Assembly (NCBI GenBank): GCA_963707135.1 | Contig: CAVPOY010000024.1 | Span: 124,001-188,000 of the forward strand | Reading direction: 5' to 3' | From: JBGSTR01 sp963707135 | GTDB lineage: Bacteria > Pseudomonadota > Gammaproteobacteria > Chromatiales > Chromatiaceae | Length of the DNA: 64,000 nt | Notes under the pieces: generated by a model | What the model saw: the letters and a program-made list of their open reading frames with translations, nothing else | Database searches by the model: none | What the model was told of the DNA's origin: nothing | Shown: positions 15,972 through 24,059 of the stretch, in pieces | How positions within the stretch are numbered: the stretch's first letter is position 1 | Layout: each line of letters begins with the position of its first letter | Program-made: the position numbers and the translations under genes

Positions 15972-17252
15972 ATGGAATCCAAGAACGGGCCCGATAGCCA
16001 GAACGACCCGAGCGCCACAGAGCCCCCGCTGGAAGATCGTCTGCGAGCGCTGGATCGCGACCCGCCGGACCCTGCCTCACCGGGGTTCGTGCCCTTGCAG
16101 CCCGCGGAGCCGGAGACCGCCCCGCGCCCCCGCCGACCGGACAGGCCCCGAACCGACGACTCCGTTCAGCACTCGACCCTGTCGGCTGGCTTGTCCGCTT
16201 TTCGGGACCAGTTGCGCGACGCGGAGAGGGACCTGGTCGACCGGATTGCCGATGTCGACGATGACCGCCGCCGCTCGGTCGCCCAGTTTCAGCGAGCGCT
16301 GCAGACCCAACGCGACGAGATCGATCAGGGCCTGCGTAGACAGGGACGGCTGACGCTGCTGGGTCTGTTGCTCCTCGCTGTCCTGACCGGTGCTGTCCTG
16401 TACTTCCTCTACCGCCACCTCGAGACCGGACAACTGGCCCTGGCCGGACAGATGACCTCGCTCAGGCAGGACATGAGCCGGCCTGCGGGCGTCGGCGGCC
16501 AGGACGACGCGGTGCAGCGTAAGCTCGCCGAGCTGGCCGGCACCGTCGAGCAAATCTCGGCGTCCCTCGGTCAACTGACACAGGAACGGGATCGGCCCGC
16601 GGCGGTTCCAGCCCCGGAACCGGCACCGCTGGATTCCGAGGTCGAGCGACTCCGCGAACAACAGCGACTCCTGTCGTCCGAGCTGACGTCGCTGCGCGAG
16701 GCCCTCGAGGCGGCGGAGACGGCCGATATTCAGACGGAGGAACCGGGCAGCGATCCGGAAGCGAATCCGAGCGTGAACCTGAGCCCGACCGGGACCACCG
16801 GCCAAGCTACACCTGAGCCGCCGCCGGCGCCGTCGGCGCAACCCGAGATTCAGGAGCCCGCCGCGGCTGACAAACCGCCGGTAGATCCCGAGGATGCGAG
16901 CGTGACCAGCCCCACGGTAAGTCCCGCCACCGCGCCGACGACCAGCGGGACGGGGCAGCGGCTCGTGGTCGGCGACCGGCCCGTCGCGCTCCAGCTCATC
17001 GGATTCTTCAGCCTCGCCGAGCTCGAGCAGTTCGCGGCGCGCGCCGACCTGCCGCCCGAGATCTACTACCGCGAGGAGAGCTACCGCGGCCGCCCCTGGT
17101 TCGTCCTGATCCACAGCCTCTACGACAGCTCGGCCTCCGCGGAGGCGGCGGTGGCGAAGCTGCCTGCCGGGCTCGCCCGGCTCGACACCTGGATCCGGAC
17201 GCTGGACGCGGGCAGCGAGCTTACCCCGCTGGCTAGCGGGTCCTCACGCTGA
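15972..17252 (+). CDS. SPOR-domain membrane protein with coiled coil
   Basis: A 426-residue bitopic protein. Residues 1-110 are an acidic, proline-rich cytoplasmic region. One transmembrane helix follows (LLGLLLLAVLTGAVLYFLYR, near residue 140), then periplasmic coiled coil (VEQISASLGQLTQE, VERLREQQRLLSSELTSL), a Pro/Thr-rich linker and a C-terminal SPOR-like domain (VALQLIGFFSLAELEQFA). SPOR domains bind denuded peptidoglycan, so a role at the septum or cell wall is likely. The start MESKNGPD follows AGGA; a more upstream ATG exists. The next gene begins at or just after its stop. Confidence 0.8.
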   Translation: MESKNGPDSQNDPSATEPPLEDRLRALDRDPPDPASPGFVPLQPAEPETAPRPRRPDRPRTDDSVQHSTLSAGLSAFRDQLRDAERDLVDRIADVDDDRRRSVAQFQRALQTQRDEIDQGLRRQGRLTLLGLLLLAVLTGAVLYFLYRHLETGQLALAGQMTSLRQDMSRPAGVGGQDDAVQRKLAELAGTVEQISASLGQLTQERDRPAAVPAPEPAPLDSEVERLREQQRLLSSELTSLREALEAAETADIQTEEPGSDPEANPSVNLSPTGTTGQATPEPPPAPSAQPEIQEPAAADKPPVDPEDASVTSPTVSPATAPTTSGTGQRLVVGDRPVALQLIGFFSLAELEQFAARADLPPEIYYREESYRGRPWFVLIHSLYDSSASAEAAVAKLPAGLARLDTWIRTLDAGSELTPLASGSSR

Positions 17253-17296
17253 CGCACCGTTCGCGAATCGACCGCGAGAAGCGGACCATCGAGGCC

Positions 17297-17635
17297 ATGA
17301 TGGTCATCTTCTGCCATGACCAACATCGTGAGGCGGCGGGCCTCTGCGTCGAGTGCCGCGCCCTTCTCGCTTACGCCCATCGACGGCTCGACTCCTGCCC
17401 ATTCCAGGAGCAGAAGCCCGCCTGCAACCACTGCGCGGTCCACTGCTACAGCGCGACGATGAAGGAGCTCGTCCGAGCCGTCATGCGCTACGCGGGGCCG
17501 CGGATGCCCCTGCGCCATCCGCTGATGGCGCTGATGCACCTTGTCGACGGGATGCGCCGTGCGCCGGTCCTGCAACGACGCGGGCGCCCCGCCGCGCCGA
17601 CCCGCAACGCCCGATCAACGGACAAGGACGCGTAG
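17297..17635 (+). CDS. Nitrous-oxide-stimulated promoter family protein
   Basis: A small cysteine-rich protein of the family named after an N2O-stimulated promoter (function unknown). The Cys pattern AGLCVECRALLAYAHRRLDS-CPF then KPACNHCAVHCY is diagnostic and could bind a metal. Members normally start with an R-x-REK-x-T-x-x-AM segment; here RIDREKRTIEAM is encoded in frame upstream of the first ATG, with no ATG, GTG or TTG before the in-frame stop at 17234. The real start may therefore be a rare codon (CTG at 17249, overlapping the stop of the SPOR gene). Translational coupling to the SPOR gene is likely. The last 25 residues are not conserved. Confidence 0.8.
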   Translation: MMVIFCHDQHREAAGLCVECRALLAYAHRRLDSCPFQEQKPACNHCAVHCYSATMKELVRAVMRYAGPRMPLRHPLMALMHLVDGMRRAPVLQRRGRPAAPTRNARSTDKDA

Positions 17636-17682
17636 GCGTTCGCAGACCCGCCCTGCGGCCCGGACTGCGGGAAGGACAGGGT

Positions 17683-18396
17683 CTACCAGGGGATCGGCTG
17701 GCCGTGGCGGAAAAAGCCGCCGCTCGGCCCGTCGTCGGGGAGCGTAGCCGCCCAGACAATGCCGCGCGCCCCGTCCCCGACCGACAGATGCGCCTCCGGG
17801 CCGCCCAGGTCGGTACGCACCCAGCCAGGACATACGGCGTTGACCTTGACCCCCGTACCCTTGAGCTCGTCGGCGAAGATGCGGGTGACCGCATTGAGCG
17901 CCGTCTTGGACAGACGGTAGCCGGGACAGCAGCCGTTCATCTCGCTGAGCTGTCCCATACCGGAGGAGACGTTGACCACGCGGCCCCGCCCCTTCATCAG
18001 CGGAATGAGCAGCTGGCTGATCCGCAGAGGGGCCAGCGTGTTGGTCTCGAGGCCGCGCCGCACGCCGTCGAGGTCGGCGTCGAAGACGCTGGCACGGCCC
18101 GAGGACGGCGAAGGGTCCGGAAAGAACCCGGCATTGTTGACTAGCACGTCGAGCCGGTCGAAGGTCCGGCCCAGATAATCCCGTAACGCGAGTCGGGAGG
18201 CCTCATCGTCCACCTCCAGCGGCTGGAAAGTCACATCGAATCCTTGATCGGCCAGGTTGGCCGCGGCGCGCCGGCCCTCGGGCTCTCGGCGCGCGGTCAG
18301 AACGATCCGATGCCCGAGGGCCGCGAGCTGGCGGCAGGTCTCGAGCCCGAGTCCACGGTTGGCCCCCGTGACGACGGCGATGGGTTGGTTCGGCAC
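17683..18396 (-). CDS. Short-chain dehydrogenase/reductase
   Basis: A 237-residue NAD(P)-dependent SDR of the carbonyl-reductase type. It shows the dinucleotide motif TGANRGLG near residue 12, LVNNAG near residue 89, the catalytic Ser (VNVSSGMGQ), the YRLSK catalytic pair and PGWVRTDLGG. A GTG start (VPNQPIAV) is chosen because AGGAGG lies 9 nt upstream; a longer frame exists but runs through the RBS. Plant and animal homologues reduce carbonyls and quinones; the substrate here is unknown. It converges on the preceding gene. Confidence 0.88.
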   Translation of the reverse strand: MPNQPIAVVTGANRGLGLETCRQLAALGHRIVLTARREPEGRRAAANLADQGFDVTFQPLEVDDEASRLALRDYLGRTFDRLDVLVNNAGFFPDPSPSSGRASVFDADLDGVRRGLETNTLAPLRISQLLIPLMKGRGRVVNVSSGMGQLSEMNGCCPGYRLSKTALNAVTRIFADELKGTGVKVNAVCPGWVRTDLGGPEAHLSVGDGARGIVWAATLPDDGPSGGFFRHGQPIPW

Positions 18397-18617
18397 CTTG
18401 TTGATCCTCCTTAGTCTGCAATCGGTCGTTGAAGGCGCTGAGATGGTCGCCCGCACCGGAAATCGCAACCGGGAACCGGTCCCCGCAACCCCGGGCGCCC
18501 GACAACTTGGGCGACGTGCGCGGCGGCACCCGAGGCTTTACATTTGCGCCTCTTGCGCGGAAAGTCCCCCGGAACAGCGTAGTGACGACGATCATCCCAA
18601 AGAGATAGGGAGTAACG

Positions 18618-19199
18618 ATGGCGGAAGAACACCGGCCGCCGCGACCCGCGGGCGAGGACGCCGTTCTCCAACAACAGTTCCGGCGCGCCCTGAGCTCCTT
18701 CGAGGGCATCATCCTCAGCCAGATCGACATCAAGAATCGGCTCGGGGACCGGCTCAACTACAGCATTCAGGCGGGCATCATCATTCTCGGCGCGATCGCC
18801 GTGTCGATCCTGGTCCTGCTGCTGACCCTGAGCTCCCAGATCAACCGCATCTCCGCGGTCGTGGCCAACATGAACGCCCACTTCACGTCGGTGTCGGCCG
18901 AGATGCACGCGATCAGCACGCACATGGCGTCCATGGAACAGCGGGCCTCGTTGCTGGAGCAGATGGACGGGCAGACCGGTGCCATGGACCGCGAAATGCG
19001 GGCCATCGCTCGCGACATGGACCTGATGAGACACAGCGTGCGGGGTATCAGCAGCCACGTCGCCTCGGTACGCGGCAGCGTCGGCAACATGTCGGCAAAC
19101 GTCGACGCCATGAACAACGAGGTCCGGATCATGAGCCAGGAGATGATTCACATGTCGAAACCGGCCCGGGCAATGAACAAGATGTTCCCTTTCCCGTAG
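18618..19199 (+). CDS. Met-rich one-helix membrane protein A
   Basis: A 193-residue protein of unrecognised family. Residues ~48-72 form one transmembrane helix (SIQAGIIILGAIAVSILVLL), followed by a long amphipathic alpha-helical, probably periplasmic tail in which Met recurs often, many at intervals near seven (18 Met in all, nearly all after the helix). It ends NKMFPFP. The protein at 19358-19897 has the same plan and the same kind of ending, so the two are likely paralogues or partners. A regular Met stripe could mediate coiled-coil packing or bind copper(I); neither is shown. The sucrose operon starts about 750 bp downstream on the same strand. Confidence 0.7.
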   Translation: MAEEHRPPRPAGEDAVLQQQFRRALSSFEGIILSQIDIKNRLGDRLNYSIQAGIIILGAIAVSILVLLLTLSSQINRISAVVANMNAHFTSVSAEMHAISTHMASMEQRASLLEQMDGQTGAMDREMRAIARDMDLMRHSVRGISSHVASVRGSVGNMSANVDAMNNEVRIMSQEMIHMSKPARAMNKMFPFP

Positions 19200-19357
19200 C
19201 GGCGATTTCTCGCTTTTCCCGCGCGGGGCACGGATGACCCGCACCATTCGGAAACGTAAGCGACTGATAATAGGGCGAGACGGAAACCACTTATCCGAAT
19301 CGCGAGCCGAATACTGCCAGGGATGGGATAATTCGGCGTCTGCGCAGGAGAATACCG

Positions 19358-19897
19358 ATGACCGAAGATCCGCGCCGCGCCGTGATCGAGGTGATAGCCC
19401 GGCTCGGCCGGGAGACCCAGCTCCATATCGACGAGCGCTACCGCCACTTTCGCATTACCGACAGCGTGATCCTGATCATTTCACTGCTATTGGTGATCCT
19501 CGCCGTGTTCAACGTCTACTACGTCCGGGTGCTCTATCAGGACCTGAACGGCATCGTGAGCAACATGGACTCCATGTACGGGCACCTCCGGGACGTGGAT
19601 CTGGACATGTCGGTGATCGCCGGCCAGATGGCGACCTTCGACCGGCATACCGCCCATATGGAAACCATAAACTCCCACATGGCGTCCCTCGCCCAGGTCC
19701 TGCCGAGGGTCAGCGGCAACATGACCGGGATTACCGCCGACACCGCCGCGATCCAGCAGAACATGGACCTCGTCTCTCGCGCCATGGGCGTCGTGGATCA
19801 GCGGGTGCACCTGATGACCGGCAGTGTCGCCGTCATGCGCGAGAACGTCGGACAGTTCGCGCGGCCGATGGGCGGAATGATGCCCTTCATGCCCTGA
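19358..19897 (+). CDS. Met-rich one-helix membrane protein B
   Basis: A 179-residue protein with the same architecture as the gene 158 bp upstream: a charged N-terminal helix (residues 1-30), one transmembrane helix (VILIISLLLVILAVFNVYYV, about 36-55), then a helical tail with 15 Met (QMATF, HMETI, HMASL, NMTGI, NMDLV) and a C-terminus GGMMPFMP. The shared motif with protein A is S/N-H-M-A-S. No known domain is recognised. RBS-like AGGAG precedes the ATG by about 8 nt. It ends 55 bp before sps and may be cotranscribed with it. Confidence 0.7.
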   Translation: MTEDPRRAVIEVIARLGRETQLHIDERYRHFRITDSVILIISLLLVILAVFNVYYVRVLYQDLNGIVSNMDSMYGHLRDVDLDMSVIAGQMATFDRHTAHMETINSHMASLAQVLPRVSGNMTGITADTAAIQQNMDLVSRAMGVVDQRVHLMTGSVAVMRENVGQFARPMGGMMPFMP

Positions 19898-19952
19898 GCC
19901 CTGCCGGCCGGCGCGGCGCACCGGCGGCGCGAACGTCCCACGAGACCAAGAT

Positions 19953-22085
19953 ATGTACATTCTGCTGCTGAGTATTCACGGCCTGATCCGGGGCCACGAG
20001 CTCGAGCTGGGCCGCGACGCGGACACCGGCGGCCAGACCAAATATGTCGTTGACCTGGCCCGCGCGCTCGGTCAACGCCCGGACATCTCCCGCGTGGACC
20101 TGGTCACCCGCTTGGTCCCGGACCCGGCCGTCAGTGCCGACTACGCCCAACCGCTGGAGCCCCTTTCCAAGAAATCCCAGATCGTTCGCATCGAGGCCGG
20201 CCCTCCGGAGTACATCCCCAAGGAGCAGCTCTGGGACCATCTGGACGGCTTCTTCGACAACCTGTACACCTGGCTGCACGATCAGGGCCAGTGGCCGGAT
20301 CTGGTGCACAGCCACTACGCCGACGCCGGTTACGTGGGCGTGCGGCTGTCGAACCTGATCGGCGTCCCGCTGGTCCACACCGGGCACTCGCTCGGCCGGG
20401 ACAAGCGTCAGCGGCTGCTCGCGGCCGGGATGGACGGCGAAGATGTCGACCTGCGCTACAACATGGTCCGCCGGATCGACGCCGAGGAGGAGACCCTGGC
20501 CGCGGCGGACCTGGTGATCACCAGCACCCACAACGAGATCGACGAGCAGTACAGCCTCTACGACTATTACCAGCCGGACCGGATGGTGGTCATCCCACCG
20601 GGGACGGATCTGGAGCAGTTCCACCCGCCCGCGGACTCGGACCCACCGATTGCCTTCGCCGAAAAGATCGACCGCTTTCTGGACGACCCCTACCGGCCGT
20701 TTATCCTGGCGCTGTCGCGGCCCGATCAGCGCAAGAACATCGTCACCCTCGTGGAGGCCTACGGCGTATCGCCCGAACTCCAGGAACTCGCGAACCTGGT
20801 CATCATCGCCGGGAGCCGCGACGACATCCGGGACATGGAAGAAGGGGCCCAGTCCGTTTTCACCGACCTGCTGCTGACCGTCGACGCCTACGACCTGTAC
20901 GGCAAGGTGGCGCTTCCGAAGCGCCACGCCGCCGACGACGTGCCAGCCATCTACCGGCTGGCCGCCCTTTCTCGCGGGGTTTTCATAAACCCGGCGCTCA
21001 CCGAGCCCTTCGGGCTGACGCTGCTGGAGGCTGCCGCGAGCGGCCTGCCGCTGGTGGCCACCGAGAACGGCGGACCCGTGGACATCATCGGCAACTGCGC
21101 CAACGGGCTGCTGGTGGACCCACTGGATACCGCCGCCATCGAGGCGGCGCTGACGCGAATACTTAGCGAGCCGGGCACCTGGAAGCAGTTCTCTGAGAAC
21201 GGTCTCGCGGGGGTCCGCGAGCATTACTCCTGGCAGGCCCATGCCGAGAGCTATCGCCAGCGGATTGCGCCGCTGCCCAAGCGCCACGCCCCGATCCCGG
21301 ATACCCGGCCGATTCGGCGCAGCCTGATCTACCGGGATCGCGCCCTATTCACGGACCTCGACCAGAGCCTGCTGGGAGATGAACGCGGTGTGGAGCGCTT
21401 CGTCGAGATGATGCGCCGGAACAAGCGCTGCGCAAACTTCGGTATCGCCACCGGGCGCCGGTTGGAGTCCGTGCTGTCCGAGCTGAAGCGCCACCGCATC
21501 CCGGTCCCCGACGTCCTGATCACGAGCCTCGGGACCCAGATCCATTACACCGCGCAACTGGTCCCGGACGGCCACTGGAGCAACCACGTGGATCATCTCT
21601 GGAACCCGCGGGCGGTGCGCCGGACACTGGCCGATCTGCCTGGACTGGTGCCCCAGACGAAGATAGAGCAGAGCCGGTTCAAGATCTCCTACCACTACGA
21701 CCCGGCGACGGCCCCGCCAGTCGAGGAGATCACGACCCTCCTGCGCACCCACGAGCTGTCGGTCCACGTGATCCATTCGTTCGGTCAGTACCTCGATATC
21801 GTTCCAGTCCGCGCCAGCAAGGGGCAGGCGGTCCGCTACGTGGCCCATCGCTTCGGAATCCCGCTGGAGCACGTGCTGGTCGCGGGCGGCTCCGGCGCCG
21901 ACGAGGACATGATGCGCGGCAACACCCTCGCCGTGGTGGTCGCCAACCGCCACCACGAGGAGCTCTCACAGCTCGCCGAGCAGGACAGGATCTACTTCGC
22001 GCACCAGGCCCATGCCCTGGGGATACTCGAGGCCGTGGACCACTACGACTTCTTCCGCTCCTGCCGAGTACCCGAGACGCCATGA
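19953..22085 (+). CDS. sps: Sucrose-phosphate synthase
   Basis: Makes sucrose-6-phosphate from a nucleotide sugar and fructose-6-phosphate. Residues 1-460 are a GT4 glycosyltransferase: RDADTGGQTKYVVDLARAL at the N-terminus, HSHYADAGYVG, RPDQRKNI, and the donor-binding EPFGLTLLEAAASGLPLVAT. Residues ~470-705 are a HAD sucrose-phosphatase-like domain. It keeps the first Asp motif (FTDLDQSLLG), but the last acidic motif is altered (GGSGADEDM instead of GDSGND), so this domain is probably not catalytic. The separate phosphatase gene starts within the sps stop (ATGA overlap). Sucrose here is most likely an osmoprotectant. Confidence 0.93.
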   Translation: MYILLLSIHGLIRGHELELGRDADTGGQTKYVVDLARALGQRPDISRVDLVTRLVPDPAVSADYAQPLEPLSKKSQIVRIEAGPPEYIPKEQLWDHLDGFFDNLYTWLHDQGQWPDLVHSHYADAGYVGVRLSNLIGVPLVHTGHSLGRDKRQRLLAAGMDGEDVDLRYNMVRRIDAEEETLAAADLVITSTHNEIDEQYSLYDYYQPDRMVVIPPGTDLEQFHPPADSDPPIAFAEKIDRFLDDPYRPFILALSRPDQRKNIVTLVEAYGVSPELQELANLVIIAGSRDDIRDMEEGAQSVFTDLLLTVDAYDLYGKVALPKRHAADDVPAIYRLAALSRGVFINPALTEPFGLTLLEAAASGLPLVATENGGPVDIIGNCANGLLVDPLDTAAIEAALTRILSEPGTWKQFSENGLAGVREHYSWQAHAESYRQRIAPLPKRHAPIPDTRPIRRSLIYRDRALFTDLDQSLLGDERGVERFVEMMRRNKRCANFGIATGRRLESVLSELKRHRIPVPDVLITSLGTQIHYTAQLVPDGHWSNHVDHLWNPRAVRRTLADLPGLVPQTKIEQSRFKISYHYDPATAPPVEEITTLLRTHELSVHVIHSFGQYLDIVPVRASKGQAVRYVAHRFGIPLEHVLVAGGSGADEDMMRGNTLAVVVANRHHEELSQLAEQDRIYFAHQAHALGILEAVDHYDFFRSCRVPETP

Positions 22086-22924
22086 CCCGACCGCTGCTGC
22101 TCTGCACCGACCTCGACCGGACCCTGATCCCGAACGGACGCGAACCCGAGTCGCCGGACGCGCGCGCACGGTTCCGGCGCTTCGTCGCGCGCCCCGAGAT
22201 CAGGCTCGCCTATGTCAGCGGACGGCACCGGGGGCTCGTCGAGCAGGCCATCGCCGGCCACGACCTTCCCGCCCCCGACTATGTGATCGGCGACGTAGGT
22301 GCGACCCTCTATGCCGTTCACGGTAGCGAGTGGCGGCCGGTTCACGCCTGGGAGGACGAGATCGGCCGCGACTGGGCCGGCGTCGGGCATGACCAGCTTG
22401 CGGCGCTGTTCTCCGAATTCGGGGCGCTGCGTCTGCAGGAGCCCGAAAAGCAGCACCCGTTCAAGCTCAGCTACTATGCCCCGATCGACACCGACCACGA
22501 GGACCTGAAGGCGCACATGCGCGCCCGGCTGGTGCCGGGGGGGATCCGCGCGAGCCTGATCTGGAGCGTCGACGAAAGCGCCGGGGTTGGACTGCTGGAT
22601 GTGCTGCCCGAGAACGCGACCAAATATCATGCGGTGGATTTCCTGATGCATCTGGCCGGCCACGACGAGACCACGACGCTGTTCGCGGGGGATAGCGGCA
22701 ATGACCTCGAGGTGCTGGTGAGCCCGATCCCTTCGGTGCTGGTGGCGAACGGTCATGCCGAGGTGCGCGCAGCCGCGGTGCGACTCGCCGGCGAGCGTGG
22801 CACCTCTGCCCGGCTCTACTGCGCAACGGGCGGCTGGTGCGGGATGAACGGAAACTACAGCGCCGGTATCCTAGAGGGGGTTGCCCATTTCCGGCCTGAC
22901 CTGGATGCCTGCCAGCCCATCTGA
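22082..22924 (+). CDS. spp: Sucrose-phosphate phosphatase (HAD-IIB)
   Basis: Dephosphorylates sucrose-6-phosphate to sucrose. The 280-residue HAD-IIB protein has the catalytic DxD motif (LCTDLDRTLIPNG) at the N-terminus, KLSYYAP in the cap region, KYHAVDFLM with the motif III lysine, and FAGDSGNDLEVL as the Mg-binding motif, all intact, unlike the HAD domain fused to the synthase. It overlaps sps by four bases, so synthesis and dephosphorylation are coupled. Confidence 0.92.
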   Translation: MTRPLLLCTDLDRTLIPNGREPESPDARARFRRFVARPEIRLAYVSGRHRGLVEQAIAGHDLPAPDYVIGDVGATLYAVHGSEWRPVHAWEDEIGRDWAGVGHDQLAALFSEFGALRLQEPEKQHPFKLSYYAPIDTDHEDLKAHMRARLVPGGIRASLIWSVDESAGVGLLDVLPENATKYHAVDFLMHLAGHDETTTLFAGDSGNDLEVLVSPIPSVLVANGHAEVRAAAVRLAGERGTSARLYCATGGWCGMNGNYSAGILEGVAHFRPDLDACQPI

Positions 22925-23051
22925 TCCCGGCCGGTCATGACCCGTCGCTCGCAGGTCAACGCGCGGAGATAGAAGCTATCCCGATCCCGAGCACGCGCCG
23001 TAAACGGCGACCCTGGTCGGGCGAACATTCACCGGCACAGGGAGACGCACC

Positions 23052-23948
23052 ATGTCTGAAGCCTCGATATGCATCTTCGGCGAGGTCCTGTTCGACTGCT
23101 TTCCAGACGGCCGCGAGGTCCTCGGAGGGGCGCCGTTCAACGTCGCCTGGCACCTGAACGCCTTCGGCGAACTACCAAGATTCATCAGCGCCGTAGGCGA
23201 CGACCCCGAGGGCCGGCGGATCCGCGACGGCATGTCCGGCTGGTCGATGGATACCAGCGCGCTGCAGACCGACCCGGCCCACGCCACCGGGCAGGTGACG
23301 GTCTCGCTCGCCGCGGGAGAGCCGAGCTATGAGATAGTCGCGGATCGCGCCTATGATCACATACGCTTGGACGACGAGGCTGGAGCCTGCGGTCTGCTCT
23401 ACCACGGAACCCTGGCCCTGCGCTCGGCCGCATCGGCGGCGACGCTCTCCGCGCTGAAATCCCATGGGCCGCGAACCCTTTTTGTCGACGTCAACCTGCG
23501 CGACCCCTGGTGGTCCCGCGAGCAGACACTGGCGCTGCTGGACGACGCCGACTGGGTCAAGCTGAACCGGGACGAGCTCGCGCTGCTCGACGAGTCCGGC
23601 GACCAGACGCGGGGAGACCTCGCCGACCGGGCTGAAGGATTCCGCGAACGCCACGGACTGACCGGTCTCGTGGTCACGCTGGGCTCCGAGGGGGCGCTGG
23701 CGCTGGCAGGCGGCTCGCCGCCGGCGCGGGTGGCACCGACGCCCGCGCTCGAGGTCGTCGACGCGGTCGGCGCCGGAGACGCGTTCGCGTCGGTGCTGAT
23801 TCTGGGCATCGTCCGCGACTGGCCACTCGCCACGACGCTGGAGCGGGCCCAGGCCTTCGCATCGCGCATCGTCGGCCAGCGCGGGGCGACGGCGGCCGAT
23901 CCGGGACTCTACGCGCCCTTCATCGACCAGTGGGGTTTAGCGAACTGA
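23052..23948 (+). CDS. Fructokinase (PfkB family)
   Basis: Ribokinase-type sugar kinase, 298 residues. It has the N-terminal FGEVLFDCFPDG-x-x-x-GGAPFNVAWHL signature of fructokinases, a kinase core, and the C-terminal catalytic/anion-hole motif DAVGAGDAFAS with Asp as base. In the sps-spp-kinase-amylosucrase arrangement known from methylotrophs and halophiles, this enzyme phosphorylates fructose released by amylosucrase to fructose-6-phosphate, returning it to sucrose synthesis or glycolysis. RBS-like GGGAG lies upstream of the ATG. Confidence 0.9.
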   Translation: MSEASICIFGEVLFDCFPDGREVLGGAPFNVAWHLNAFGELPRFISAVGDDPEGRRIRDGMSGWSMDTSALQTDPAHATGQVTVSLAAGEPSYEIVADRAYDHIRLDDEAGACGLLYHGTLALRSAASAATLSALKSHGPRTLFVDVNLRDPWWSREQTLALLDDADWVKLNRDELALLDESGDQTRGDLADRAEGFRERHGLTGLVVTLGSEGALALAGGSPPARVAPTPALEVVDAVGAGDAFASVLILGIVRDWPLATTLERAQAFASRIVGQRGATAADPGLYAPFIDQWGLAN

Positions 23949-24059
23949 CAAGCGTCCCCGGGAGCCCTCGCCCCGACCCTCTTCCGCCGCCCGGAGAGGG
24001 ACTAAAGGAGCGCCCTCGGCGCACATTGCCACCGTGTTTCACCAGCGACAGAAGTACCC

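Noticed and set aside
19887..21287. A 466-residue open frame antisense to sps
   Set aside because: It is the mirror of strongly biased GC-rich codons of a clear sucrose-phosphate synthase; no start signal or family match.
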